From Pseudomonadota bacterium (lineage in GTDB: Bacteria; Pseudomonadota; Alphaproteobacteria; CACIAM-22H2), in assembly GCA_020161965.1 (NCBI GenBank), contig JAIUNH010000004.1:1-23116 (forward strand): a stretch of 23,116 nt of DNA, written 5' to 3'. The translations under genes were made by a program, and so were the position numbers. The notes beneath the pieces are model-generated. The model did no database searches, was not told where the DNA came from, and saw only the letters and a program-made list of their open reading frames with translations. How positions within the stretch are numbered: position 1 is the stretch's first letter; each line of letters begins with the position of its first letter. Below are positions 17,003 through 23,116 of this stretch, piece after piece.

Positions 17003-17042
17003 TCACGCGGCCTATCGAGGAAGGAAGAATTCCCGACTCGAC

Positions 17043-18323
17043 GTGAACGAGGTTCCGTTTCCGATGCTCTCGCCAGAAATCGCGGCGCCCAACACGCTGC
17101 ATAACGTGACGAAAGCGGTGAAGCGCAGCCGCACCTTGTCGTCCGAAGGTTTGCGCGAAAGGTTGTTCTCGCTGGTCTTCTCGGGTCTCGTCTATGCCCA
17201 GATATGGGAAGACCCGGATGTCGATCTCGCGGCGCTCGCGCTGAAGCCGGGCTCGCGCATCGCGACGATCTGCTCGGGCGGGTGCAACGCGCTCGCCTAT
17301 CTCGCCGCCGATCCCGAACGCGTGCTGGCGATCGACCTCAACGCGCATCATATCGCGCTCGCGAAGCTGAAGATCGCGGCGTTGCGTCATTTGCCCGATC
17401 ACGCGACCTATTTCCGCTTCTTAGGCGCCGCTGCGGCCAAGGACAATCCCGCACTCTATGACACGCATTTGCGCGCGGCGTTGGATGAGTCGGCGCGCGA
17501 TTATTGGGATAAGCGCGATTGGCGCGGCCGGCGGCGTATCGGCGCGTTCAAGCGCCATCTCTATCGCGAAGGTCTGCTCGGTCGATTCATCGGGGCGGGA
17601 CATGTCTTCGCCAAGCTTCATCGCCGTGATCCCCAACGCTTGCTGGAAGCGGATTCGCTCGACGCGCAGAAGCGCATTTTCGATGCCGAAATCCGGCCGA
17701 TCCTGAAGGGCAAGCTGTTCCGCAAGCTAGTCGACAATCCCGCGTCGCTCTATGGCCTGGGCATTCCGCCGGCGCAGTATCGCTCCCTGCTGGAAGCGGC
17801 CCCCGCAGGCGGGGCGATGGCCGATGTGCTGGAAGCGCGGCTCGAACGTCTCGCCTGCGGCTTTCCGTTGTCCGAGAACTACTTCGCCTGGCAAGCTTTC
17901 GGCCGCGCCTATCCGCACGCCGTATCGACGGCATTGCCAGCACATCTGAAAGCGGCGAACTACGAAACCTTCCGCGCCCGCGCAGAGCGCATCGAGCTTC
18001 GCCAAGCCAATATGATCGACGTGTTCGAGGCGGCCACTCCCGGCAGCTTCGACGCGTTCGTGCTGCTCGACGCGCAAGACTGGATGGACGATGCGACGCT
18101 GAACCGGCTGTGGCGCGCGATCACCCGCGCGGCGCGCCCGGGTGCGCGCGTGATTTTCCGTACGGCGGCCGAGCCCTCGCTGCTGCCCGGCCGTTTGGCG
18201 CCGGAGTTGCTCGGTCGTTGGGACTACGCCGAAGCCGAAAGCCGCGACGGCACGTCGCGCGACCGTTCGGCGATCTATGGCGGGTTCCACCTCTATCGCT
18301 TGCGCGACGGAGCCGTATCGTGA
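17043..18323 (+). CDS. btaA: BtaA: S-adenosylmethionine:diacylglycerol 3-amino-3-carboxypropyltransferase
   Basis: BtaA carries out the first step of betaine-lipid synthesis, moving the 3-amino-3-carboxypropyl group of SAM onto diacylglycerol to give diacylglyceryl-homoserine at the inner membrane. The 426-residue product belongs to the DUF3419/BtaA family. IWEDPDVD is at 54-61 and the SAM-site segment ICSGGCNALAY at 76-86 is followed by VLAIDLNAHHIAL. A C-terminal methyltransferase-like half contains LLDAQDWM at 341-348. GTG 17043 was chosen because AGGAAGGAAG lies about 15 nt upstream. ATG 17064 (419 residues) is a real alternative with no ribosome site. The open frame extends back to 16890 only inside the kinase gene. 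It overlaps btaB by four bases (GTGA), so the two are coupled. A Pho-box-like array upstream suggests phosphate control. Confidence 0.92.
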   Translation: MNEVPFPMLSPEIAAPNTLHNVTKAVKRSRTLSSEGLRERLFSLVFSGLVYAQIWEDPDVDLAALALKPGSRIATICSGGCNALAYLAADPERVLAIDLNAHHIALAKLKIAALRHLPDHATYFRFLGAAAAKDNPALYDTHLRAALDESARDYWDKRDWRGRRRIGAFKRHLYREGLLGRFIGAGHVFAKLHRRDPQRLLEADSLDAQKRIFDAEIRPILKGKLFRKLVDNPASLYGLGIPPAQYRSLLEAAPAGGAMADVLEARLERLACGFPLSENYFAWQAFGRAYPHAVSTALPAHLKAANYETFRARAERIELRQANMIDVFEAATPGSFDAFVLLDAQDWMDDATLNRLWRAITRAARPGARVIFRTAAEPSLLPGRLAPELLGRWDYAEAESRDGTSRDRSAIYGGFHLYRLRDGAVS

Positions 18324-18955
18324 ACGCTGCCCACGCCAGCTTGATGGACGGCGTCTATCGCTGGCAGACGCCGATCTACGATCTCACGCGCAAATACTAT
18401 CTGCTCGGCCGCGACCGCTTGATCGCCGAGCTCGCCCCGCCCGCAGACGGCGGCGTGCTGGAAGTCGGTTGCGGCACCGGACGCAATCTCGCCGCCATCG
18501 CGCGTCACTATAAAGACGCGCGGCTTTACGGCTTCGATATCAGCCAAGTGATGCTCGACACGGCCGCAGCGAAACTCAACCGTCGCGCGGCGTTGGCGCA
18601 AGCCGATGCGGCGATGTTCGATGCGCAAGCCGTGTTCGGACGGCATGGCTTCGAGCGCGTATTCTGCGCCTATACGCTGTCGATGATCCCCGATTGGCGC
18701 GCGGCCTTAACCCGCGCATTCGATGCCGTCGCACCGGGCGGGCGGATCGCCGTAGTCGATTTCGGCACGATGCGGTGCTGGCCCGGCCCCGCCAAGACGG
18801 CGTTGCGCGCTTGGCTCGCCGCCTTCCATGTCGCCCCGCGCGACGATTTGTTGGAATTCTTCGCGTCCCTCTCGGCGGAACGCGGGTTTCATGCCCGCAC
18901 GCGGGACATCCTGGGCGGTTACGCGATTTACGCGGCGGCCCACGCGCCGGTTTGA
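18320..18955 (+). CDS. btaB: BtaB: diacylglyceryl-homoserine N-methyltransferase
   Basis: BtaB methylates the amino group of diacylglyceryl-homoserine three times with SAM, yielding the phosphorus-free betaine lipid DGTS. The 211-residue product is a class I methyltransferase of the usual BtaB length. Family-typical YDLTRKYYLLGRDRLI at 20-35 precedes SAM motif I EVGCGTGRN at 48-56 and the acidic GFDIS at 71-75. CAYTLSMIPDW is the motif IV region, followed by PGGRIAVVDFG. The start is GTG at 18320, overlapping the btaA stop codon as GTGA, and matches the family N-terminus. The longer open frame from 18110 is a shadow of btaA. Presence of both enzymes in order makes the pathway call secure. Confidence 0.93.
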   Translation: MNAAHASLMDGVYRWQTPIYDLTRKYYLLGRDRLIAELAPPADGGVLEVGCGTGRNLAAIARHYKDARLYGFDISQVMLDTAAAKLNRRAALAQADAAMFDAQAVFGRHGFERVFCAYTLSMIPDWRAALTRAFDAVAPGGRIAVVDFGTMRCWPGPAKTALRAWLAAFHVAPRDDLLEFFASLSAERGFHARTRDILGGYAIYAAAHAPV

Positions 18956-18979
18956 CGCAGCACCGACTTCCCCTATAAC
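18952..18979 (+). promoter_or_regulatory. Sigma-70-type promoter of the transport operon
   Basis: TTGACG at 18952-18957 and TATAAC at 18974-18979 are separated by 16 bp, each one base from consensus. The -35 hexamer overlaps the btaB TGA codon. Predicted transcription start is near 18986, leaving about 20 nt before the ATPase ATG. The layout closely copies the XRE promoter (TTGACG, 16 bp, TAGAAT). Confidence 0.62.
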
Positions 18980-19006
18980 TGGCCGTTCATTTGTTTGGAC
19001 GGCGGT

Positions 19007-19744
19007 ATGATTACAATTGAAGCCGTGTCGAAAAGATTCGCCGGTCCGAAGGGCGAACCCGTCGACGCGCTGACCCCGGTGGATCTAACGATTCCCGCGG
19101 GCCAATTCCTGTCGATCGTCGGCCCGTCGGGTTGCGGCAAATCCACCTTGCTGCGGATCATCGCAGGGCTTGAAACGCCCAGCGACGGCAAGCTGACCAT
19201 CGCCGCGACCGGTGTGGCGCGCCCCATCGGCTTCGTGTTTCAGGAGCCGGTACTGCTGCCCTGGCTCTCCACCCTCGCGAATATCCGCTTTCCGCTCGAT
19301 ACCGGCGGCGTGCCGCGCGACCAAGCCGATGCGACGGCCCATCGCCTGATCAAGATGGTCGGCCTGCAAGGTTTCGAAGACGCATTGCCGCACCAGTTGT
19401 CGGGCGGGATGCGCCAGCGCGCGGCGATCGCGCGCGCCTTGTCCTACGATCCGCCGATCCTGCTAATGGACGAACCTTTCGGCGCGCTCGATTTGCTGAC
19501 GCGCGACCGGATGAACGACGAATTGCTCCAGATCTGGCGCGAGACGAAGAAAACGATCGTCTTCGTCACCCATTCGGTCGAGGAAGCCGCGTATTTGTCG
19601 GATCGCGTGGTGGTGATGAGTGCGCGCCCCGGCCGGGTGCGCGCGATCCACGATGTCGATCTGCCGCATCCGCGCGGCGAGGCGACGAAGCTCGATCCGC
19701 GCTTTCACCAATTCATGGCGACGTTCCGGCGGGAGCTGAAATGA
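19007..19744 (+). CDS. ABC importer ATPase, TauB/SsuB type
   Basis: A 245-residue ATP-binding subunit of the nitrate/sulfonate/taurine-type importer family that energises uptake at the inner membrane. All catalytic elements are present: Walker A GPSGCGKST at 39-47, Q-loop Gln79 in FVFQEPVLLPWL, signature LSGGMRQR at 131-138, Walker B ILLMDEPFGALD from 151, and switch His189 in FVTHSVEEA. ATG 19007 gives the family's usual start MITIEAVSKRF; an in-frame TTG at 18995 adds four residues but lies very close to the predicted transcription start. Its TGA overlaps the next gene's ATG (ATGA). It presumably drives both permeases, since it is the only ATPase seen. Substrate unknown. Confidence 0.92.
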   Translation: MITIEAVSKRFAGPKGEPVDALTPVDLTIPAGQFLSIVGPSGCGKSTLLRIIAGLETPSDGKLTIAATGVARPIGFVFQEPVLLPWLSTLANIRFPLDTGGVPRDQADATAHRLIKMVGLQGFEDALPHQLSGGMRQRAAIARALSYDPPILLMDEPFGALDLLTRDRMNDELLQIWRETKKTIVFVTHSVEEAAYLSDRVVVMSARPGRVRAIHDVDLPHPRGEATKLDPRFHQFMATFRRELK

Positions 19745-20526
19745 GCGAAGCCGCCGTCGCCGTTCCACTGGTCCCGCGCCGCGTGCCGCCGATCGTCGAT
19801 CATCTCGCCGGGATCGTCGCGATCGTCATCGCATGGCAGGTCTATGTAACCGCGACCGATGCGCCCGCCTATATGCTGCCGGCCCCCGGTGCGGTGGGCG
19901 GGGCGCTGGCCGATCTCGCGATCTCCGGTGCCTTGTGGCGCGATCTCGGCTTCACCTTCGGCAATGTCGTATTCGGTTTGGTGCTGGGCGCACTCGCCGG
20001 TTTCGCGCTCGGGTTCGTGTTGGCGAAATCGCCGACGCTGGAACGCTGGCTCGATGGGCCGATCTTGCTGCTGCAAACCGCGCCCAAAATCGCGCTCGCA
20101 CCCTTGTTCGTCATTTGGTTCGGCTTCGGCACCACGTCGAAAATCGTGCTGATCGTGTCGCTCGTGCTGTTTCCCGTACTTGTCGCGACGATCGTCGGTT
20201 TGCGCGGCGTGCCGCAAAACGCGCTGGAACTCGCGCGTATCTTGAAGCTGACGACTTGGCAGCGTTTGATGCGCGTCGAATTGCCGATGGCTTTGCCCGA
20301 AATTTTCATCGGCCTGCGCATCGGGGCGGTCCAAGCCGTGGTCGGCGCGATCCTGGGCGAATGGATGTCGGGCAAGCTCGGCCTCGGCCATTTGATGACG
20401 TTCGCGTCCGCCACTTACAAAACGCCGCTGCTGTTCGCGGCGGTGCTGCTGACGGTGGCGCTGGGTATTGCCGTGCATGTTTCGCTGGAAGCCGCCGAAC
20501 GGCGCCTGCTGCGGTGGAAGCAATGA
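19741..20526 (+). CDS. ABC importer permease 1, SsuC/TauC type
   Basis: A 261-residue inner-membrane permease of the binding-protein-dependent family. About six hydrophobic segments are visible (roughly 21-38, 70-95, 107-128, 134-153, 194-206 and 229-247). The EAA coupling loop is ELARILKLTTWQRLMRVELP at about 163-182, followed by AL-PEIFIGLRIG. YMLPAPGAV at 44-52 and LQTAPKIALAPL at 111-122 are typical of SsuC/TauC/ThiX proteins. It starts inside the ATPase stop codon and ends inside the start of the phosphorylase gene (ATGA at both ends), so it is coupled to both. It shares QTAPKIAxAPL and the GFG/GLG region with permease 2, consistent with an old duplication and a heterodimeric channel. 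Confidence 0.91.
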   Translation: MSEAAVAVPLVPRRVPPIVDHLAGIVAIVIAWQVYVTATDAPAYMLPAPGAVGGALADLAISGALWRDLGFTFGNVVFGLVLGALAGFALGFVLAKSPTLERWLDGPILLLQTAPKIALAPLFVIWFGFGTTSKIVLIVSLVLFPVLVATIVGLRGVPQNALELARILKLTTWQRLMRVELPMALPEIFIGLRIGAVQAVVGAILGEWMSGKLGLGHLMTFASATYKTPLLFAAVLLTVALGIAVHVSLEAAERRLLRWKQ

Positions 20527-21332
20527 CCGACAAAACGAACCAGCGCCGCGCCGCGTTTCCGTGGAAAGACGGCAAGCCGCCGCATCTGCCTTGCGCGCAA
20601 GGCGATGTGGGGCCGATTGTATTGCTGCCGGGTGATCCCGCACGCGTCGGCCTCGCCGCCAAGCTGCTGCCGAATGCGCGCGATATGGGCCAGCGCCGCG
20701 AATATCGGATGGCGACCGCGACCGTCGACGGCATCGGCGTCACCTTGTGTTCGACCGGCATCGGCGGCCCATCGACCGAGATCGCGTTGGTCGAGCTTGC
20801 CAATCTCGGCGCCAAGATCGCGATCCGTATTGGCGGCATGGGGGCCATCGCGCCCGGCCTGCCGTTGGGCGGCATGTTGATCGTGAACGAAGCGATCGGC
20901 GATACGGGGACGGCACGCAGCTATGGCGCGAAGGGTCCCGTGACCGCGTCGCCGGAAATCGTCACCGCACTTGCCGCCGCCGCAAAGAACGACGGCACCG
21001 CGCATCGCGTGGGCCGCGTCGCCACGACCGATTCCTATTATCGCGGCCAGGGGCGGCCGCTCTTCGGCGATGCCGAAGGTCCGTCGCCCGACGACGATCC
21101 GATCGCGAAGTTCGCCGCGCAAGGTGCGGTCGGCTGCGATATGGAAACCGAAACGATTTTGACGGTGGGTGCGGCGGTCGGATTGAAGACCGGCGCCATC
21201 CTCGCCGTGCATGGCGATCGCACCACCGATCGCTGGCTCGAAGATTACGAACCCGCCCAAGAAGCCGTCGTGCGCATCGCGTTGCGTGCGGCCCTCGATC
21301 TCATGTCGTCCACCAAAGGGAGTCTCCCATGA
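20523..21332 (+). CDS. Nucleoside phosphorylase, uridine-phosphorylase-like
   Basis: A 269-residue cytoplasmic enzyme of the NP-I family, which cleaves nucleosides with phosphate to base plus ribose-1-phosphate. Motifs in order are PGDPARV at 36-42 (phosphate site), STGIGGPST at 77-85, RIGGMGA at 102-108, TTDSYYRGQGR at 168-178, whose Gln and Arg match the uracil-binding pair of E. coli Udp, and DMETET at 206-211, whose Met-Glu matches the ribose-binding pair. The usual IGTTGA loop reads IGGMGA here, replacing a threonine contact. A 30-residue leader precedes the core, longer than in Udp. ATG 20523 overlaps the permease TGA; the frame open from 19833 is a shadow. Its place inside an importer operon suggests it processes the imported molecule. 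Base specificity is inferred. Confidence 0.85.
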   Translation: MTDKTNQRRAAFPWKDGKPPHLPCAQGDVGPIVLLPGDPARVGLAAKLLPNARDMGQRREYRMATATVDGIGVTLCSTGIGGPSTEIALVELANLGAKIAIRIGGMGAIAPGLPLGGMLIVNEAIGDTGTARSYGAKGPVTASPEIVTALAAAAKNDGTAHRVGRVATTDSYYRGQGRPLFGDAEGPSPDDDPIAKFAAQGAVGCDMETETILTVGAAVGLKTGAILAVHGDRTTDRWLEDYEPAQEAVVRIALRAALDLMSSTKGSLP

Positions 21333-22324
21333 TGAATCGCCGTCAAGTTCTCGCCGCCGCCGCCGCGTCTTCTTTCGTGCCCGCCTTCGCCCGCGCGCAA
21401 GCCAAGACGGCCGTGACGCTGCAAATCGACGGGGCTGCCGTGCCGTTCTACGCGCCCATTTACGCGGGCATCGAGAAGGGCTTCTTCGCCAAGCGCAATC
21501 TGGACCTCAACGTTATCTACGCGTCGGGTTCTGACATCATGCGCAACGTCGCGGCCGGCAATGTCGATTTCGGCTTCCCGAATGGCGATTCGGTGATCGC
21601 GGCGAAGGCGAACGGCCTGCCGGTCAAGGTGATCCACACCACCTATCAGCGCGGCATCGGCGCGCTGCTGACTAAGGCCGACGGCAAGATCAAGACCTAT
21701 GCGGATTTGAAGGGCAAGACCGTCGCCGTCACGGCATTGGGTAGCCCCAATTATCTCCAGCTTCAGGCCGGTCTCGCGAAATCGGGCTTGAAGATCGAAG
21801 ACGTGAAGGTCGAGGTCGTCGCCACCGGCGCCATCGTGCAGTCGTTGCAGGCGGGGCAGGTCGACGCGATCGTGTTCTCGGAACTGCGCAAATACAATCT
21901 CGAAGCCGACAAGTTTCCGACGCATCTCATTCTGTCGAACGACTTCCTGCCGTCCTTCGGCAACGTGGTCGTCACGTCGGATCGCCTGCTGGCGTCGAAG
22001 GGTGCCGTCGCGCGCGCCTTCGTCGATGCGATCGACGAAAGCTTCGCTTGGGTGATCGGCGGCAACGTGGACGAAGCGCTGAAGATCGCCATCGGCAAAT
22101 ACGCGCCGACTTGGGCGGGCCAGGAAGCGATCCTGACCCGCGCGTTCAACGAGACCTTCATCGCCTCGGTCTGGCAATCGGCCACGACCAAAGCGAACGG
22201 TCTGGGGGCCGCCGATATGGCCGCGTGGCAGGGTGCCATCGACGCGATGGCCGCCGTCAAGCTGATCGACAAGGGCTTCAAGGCCGACGATCTGGTCGTG
22301 CAGCCCAAAGCGATCAAGGCTTAA
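21329..22324 (+). CDS. Periplasmic substrate-binding protein, SsuA/THI5-like
   Basis: A 331-residue solute-binding subunit. Residues 1-25 are a signal peptide: MMNRRQ, a run of alanines, then AFARAQA, with cleavage probable after Ala25. The twin arginine followed by Q-V-L makes Tat export possible. The mature part is an NMT1/SsuA fold: PFYAPIYAGIEKGFF at 39-53, AAGNVDFGFPNGD at 75-87, YADLKGKTVAV at 124-134, and LQAGQVDAIVFSE near 173-185. ATG 21329 was chosen over the adjacent ATG at 21332 because GGGAG lies six bases upstream and it makes an ATGA overlap with the phosphorylase stop. Members bind sulfonates, pyrimidine precursors, riboflavin and others. The neighbouring phosphorylase hints at a nucleoside or pyrimidine-like ligand, but the sequence does not prove it. 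Confidence 0.9.
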   Translation: MMNRRQVLAAAAASSFVPAFARAQAKTAVTLQIDGAAVPFYAPIYAGIEKGFFAKRNLDLNVIYASGSDIMRNVAAGNVDFGFPNGDSVIAAKANGLPVKVIHTTYQRGIGALLTKADGKIKTYADLKGKTVAVTALGSPNYLQLQAGLAKSGLKIEDVKVEVVATGAIVQSLQAGQVDAIVFSELRKYNLEADKFPTHLILSNDFLPSFGNVVVTSDRLLASKGAVARAFVDAIDESFAWVIGGNVDEALKIAIGKYAPTWAGQEAILTRAFNETFIASVWQSATTKANGLGAADMAAWQGAIDAMAAVKLIDKGFKADDLVVQPKAIKA

Positions 22325-22331
22325 TCGAGAA

Positions 22332-23084
22332 ATGAACGCCCCGATCCGCGCCTTGCTGTCGCTGGCCGGCTTCGTCCTGCTGTGGTGGGGCGCGGTTTGG
22401 GGTTTTTCGATTCCGGCGTTTCTATTGCCGAGTCCGGGCGCGGTTCTCGACCGCCTCGTGTTCCTCGCGATTAACGCCGAACTCTGGCGCCATACGACCA
22501 CGACGCTGGCGCAGATCTTCGGCGGTTTCGTCATCGGCGCGTTGCTGGGGATCGGCACGGGGGCGGCGTTCGCGCGTCTGCCGCGCCTCGAACGCCTGTT
22601 CACGCCGATCATCTTGCTGGTGCAGACCGCGCCCAAGATCGCGATCGCGCCGTTGTTGATCTTGTGGCTGGGCCTTGGGCCCGGACCCAAGATCGTGCTG
22701 GTCGCGATCGTGACGTTCTTCCCGGCGATGACCGGCGCACTGACGGGTTTTCGCTATATCGCCAAAGCCTATCGCGATTTGGCGCAGATCGTCGGCTTGA
22801 CCGCGTGGCAAAGACTCACGCGTATCGATCTGCCTTTCGCCGTGCCGCCGATCGTTGCAGGGTTACGCGTCGCCACCACGCAAGCCGTGACCGCCGCCGT
22901 GGTGGCGGAAATGATGGGCGCCAATCGCGGCCTCGGCTATCTGCTGACGGCGGGGCAGGAGAGCAGCGATTCCCCCGCCGTGATCGGCGTGATCGTGATT
23001 TTGTCGCTGACCGGCTGGGGCTTCTACGAACTCGTGCGCGCCGTCGAAGCGCGGCTGGCGCCGTGGCAGGGCGCCAAGCGCTGA
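22332..23084 (+). CDS. ABC importer permease 2, SsuC/TauC type
   Basis: A 250-residue inner-membrane permease, last gene of the transport operon, starting seven bases after the binding-protein stop. Six hydrophobic segments can be drawn (about 6-24, 57-80, 91-111, 118-140, 180-194 and 214-232). The EAA coupling loop is DLAQIVGLTAWQRLTRIDLP at about 149-168, followed by VPPIVAGLRVA. LLPSPGAV at 31-38 and VQTAPKIAIAPL at 97-108 mirror permease 1. A weak GAGA lies before the ATG. With one ATPase and one binding protein for two permeases, a heterodimeric translocation pore is likely. Two separate homodimeric importers sharing an ATPase are less likely. Confidence 0.91.
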   Translation: MNAPIRALLSLAGFVLLWWGAVWGFSIPAFLLPSPGAVLDRLVFLAINAELWRHTTTTLAQIFGGFVIGALLGIGTGAAFARLPRLERLFTPIILLVQTAPKIAIAPLLILWLGLGPGPKIVLVAIVTFFPAMTGALTGFRYIAKAYRDLAQIVGLTAWQRLTRIDLPFAVPPIVAGLRVATTQAVTAAVVAEMMGANRGLGYLLTAGQESSDSPAVIGVIVILSLTGWGFYELVRAVEARLAPWQGAKR

Positions 23085-23085
23085 T

Positions 23086-23116
23086 TCAATCGCGCTTGGC
23101 CATCAGACAGCGATCC
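23086..23116 (-). CDS. Possible C-terminus of a convergent gene (truncated by window edge)
   Basis: Read on the minus strand, the last 31 bases give an open frame ending DRCLMAKRD followed by TGA (complement of 23086-23088), starting one base after the permease 2 stop on the other strand. Nine codons are too few for a family call. The immediate tail-to-tail position without spacer suggests a real gene. Confidence 0.3.
   Translation of the reverse strand, partial: DRCLMAKRD

Noticed and set aside
16890..17042. Longer btaA product starting inside the histidine kinase gene
   Set aside because: The first 51 residues are a basic out-of-frame reading of the kinase C-terminus; the BtaA family part begins at about 17043-17064.
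8020..21332. One pathway joining the AllFGH-like group with the nucleoside phosphorylase operon (pyrimidine to carbamoyl phosphate)
   Set aside because: The groups are about 7 kb apart, separated by five unrelated genes and independent promoters, and no ring-opening enzyme is present; shared pathway is not supported by the sequence.
21245..22690. 481-residue minus-strand open frame opposite the binding protein and permease 2
   Set aside because: Antisense shadow without any family signature, crossing two real gene boundaries.

Overview
The window is GC-rich, densely packed chromosomal DNA with short intergenic gaps and frequent ATGA/GTGA start-stop overlaps. Gene content points to an alphaproteobacterium, possibly a Rhodospirillales-like lineage: a BtaA/BtaB betaine-lipid pair, an iron-sulfur bacterial photolyase, an alphaproteobacterial-type short XRE regulator and a Tau/Ssu-type ABC transporter. 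This placement is inference from gene families; no rRNA, tRNA, CRISPR array, insertion sequence or phage gene was seen.

Layout, left to right. Positions 3-6359 are the C-terminal 2118 residues of a very large glycine/threonine/serine-rich beta-strand-repeat exoprotein (filamentous-haemagglutinin-like) whose start lies outside the window. Next is an MBL/beta-CASP metallohydrolase (6394-7986). Then comes a group resembling the three subunits of oxamate carbamoyltransferase: a DUF1116 protein (AllG/YlbE-like) and an FdrA/AllF-like protein, translationally coupled on the plus strand, and a DUF2877 protein (AllH/YlbF-like) on the minus strand that overlaps fdrA tail to tail. A (6-4)-type iron-sulfur photolyase is divergent from the DUF2877 gene. 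It is followed by a small XRE regulator with its own sigma-70-like promoter, three GCGTASAAT repeats and a terminator-like hairpin. About 400 bp without a convincing gene leads to a membrane hybrid histidine kinase with receiver and HPt domains.

The right third holds btaA-btaB (synthesis of the betaine lipid DGTS), preceded by a three-unit array that fits a PhoB box. Then follows a five-gene transport operon: ATPase, permease 1, a uridine-phosphorylase-like enzyme, a periplasmic SsuA/THI5-like binding protein, and permease 2. It has its own strong promoter overlapping the btaB stop codon. The last 31 bases probably hold the end of a convergent minus-strand gene.

How the genes fit together: btaAB would replace phospholipid with phosphorus-free betaine lipid, probably under phosphate limitation. 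The transport operon probably imports a nucleoside or a related ring compound that the embedded phosphorylase cleaves. The AllFGH-like group would phosphorolyse a carbamoylated amide such as oxalurate to carbamoyl phosphate; no carbamate kinase is present here. The most interesting items are the Pho-box-like array before btaA, the split-strand arrangement of the AllFGH-like subunits, the phosphorylase placed inside an ABC importer operon with an altered phosphate/ribose-loop motif, and the phased repeats around the XRE promoter.
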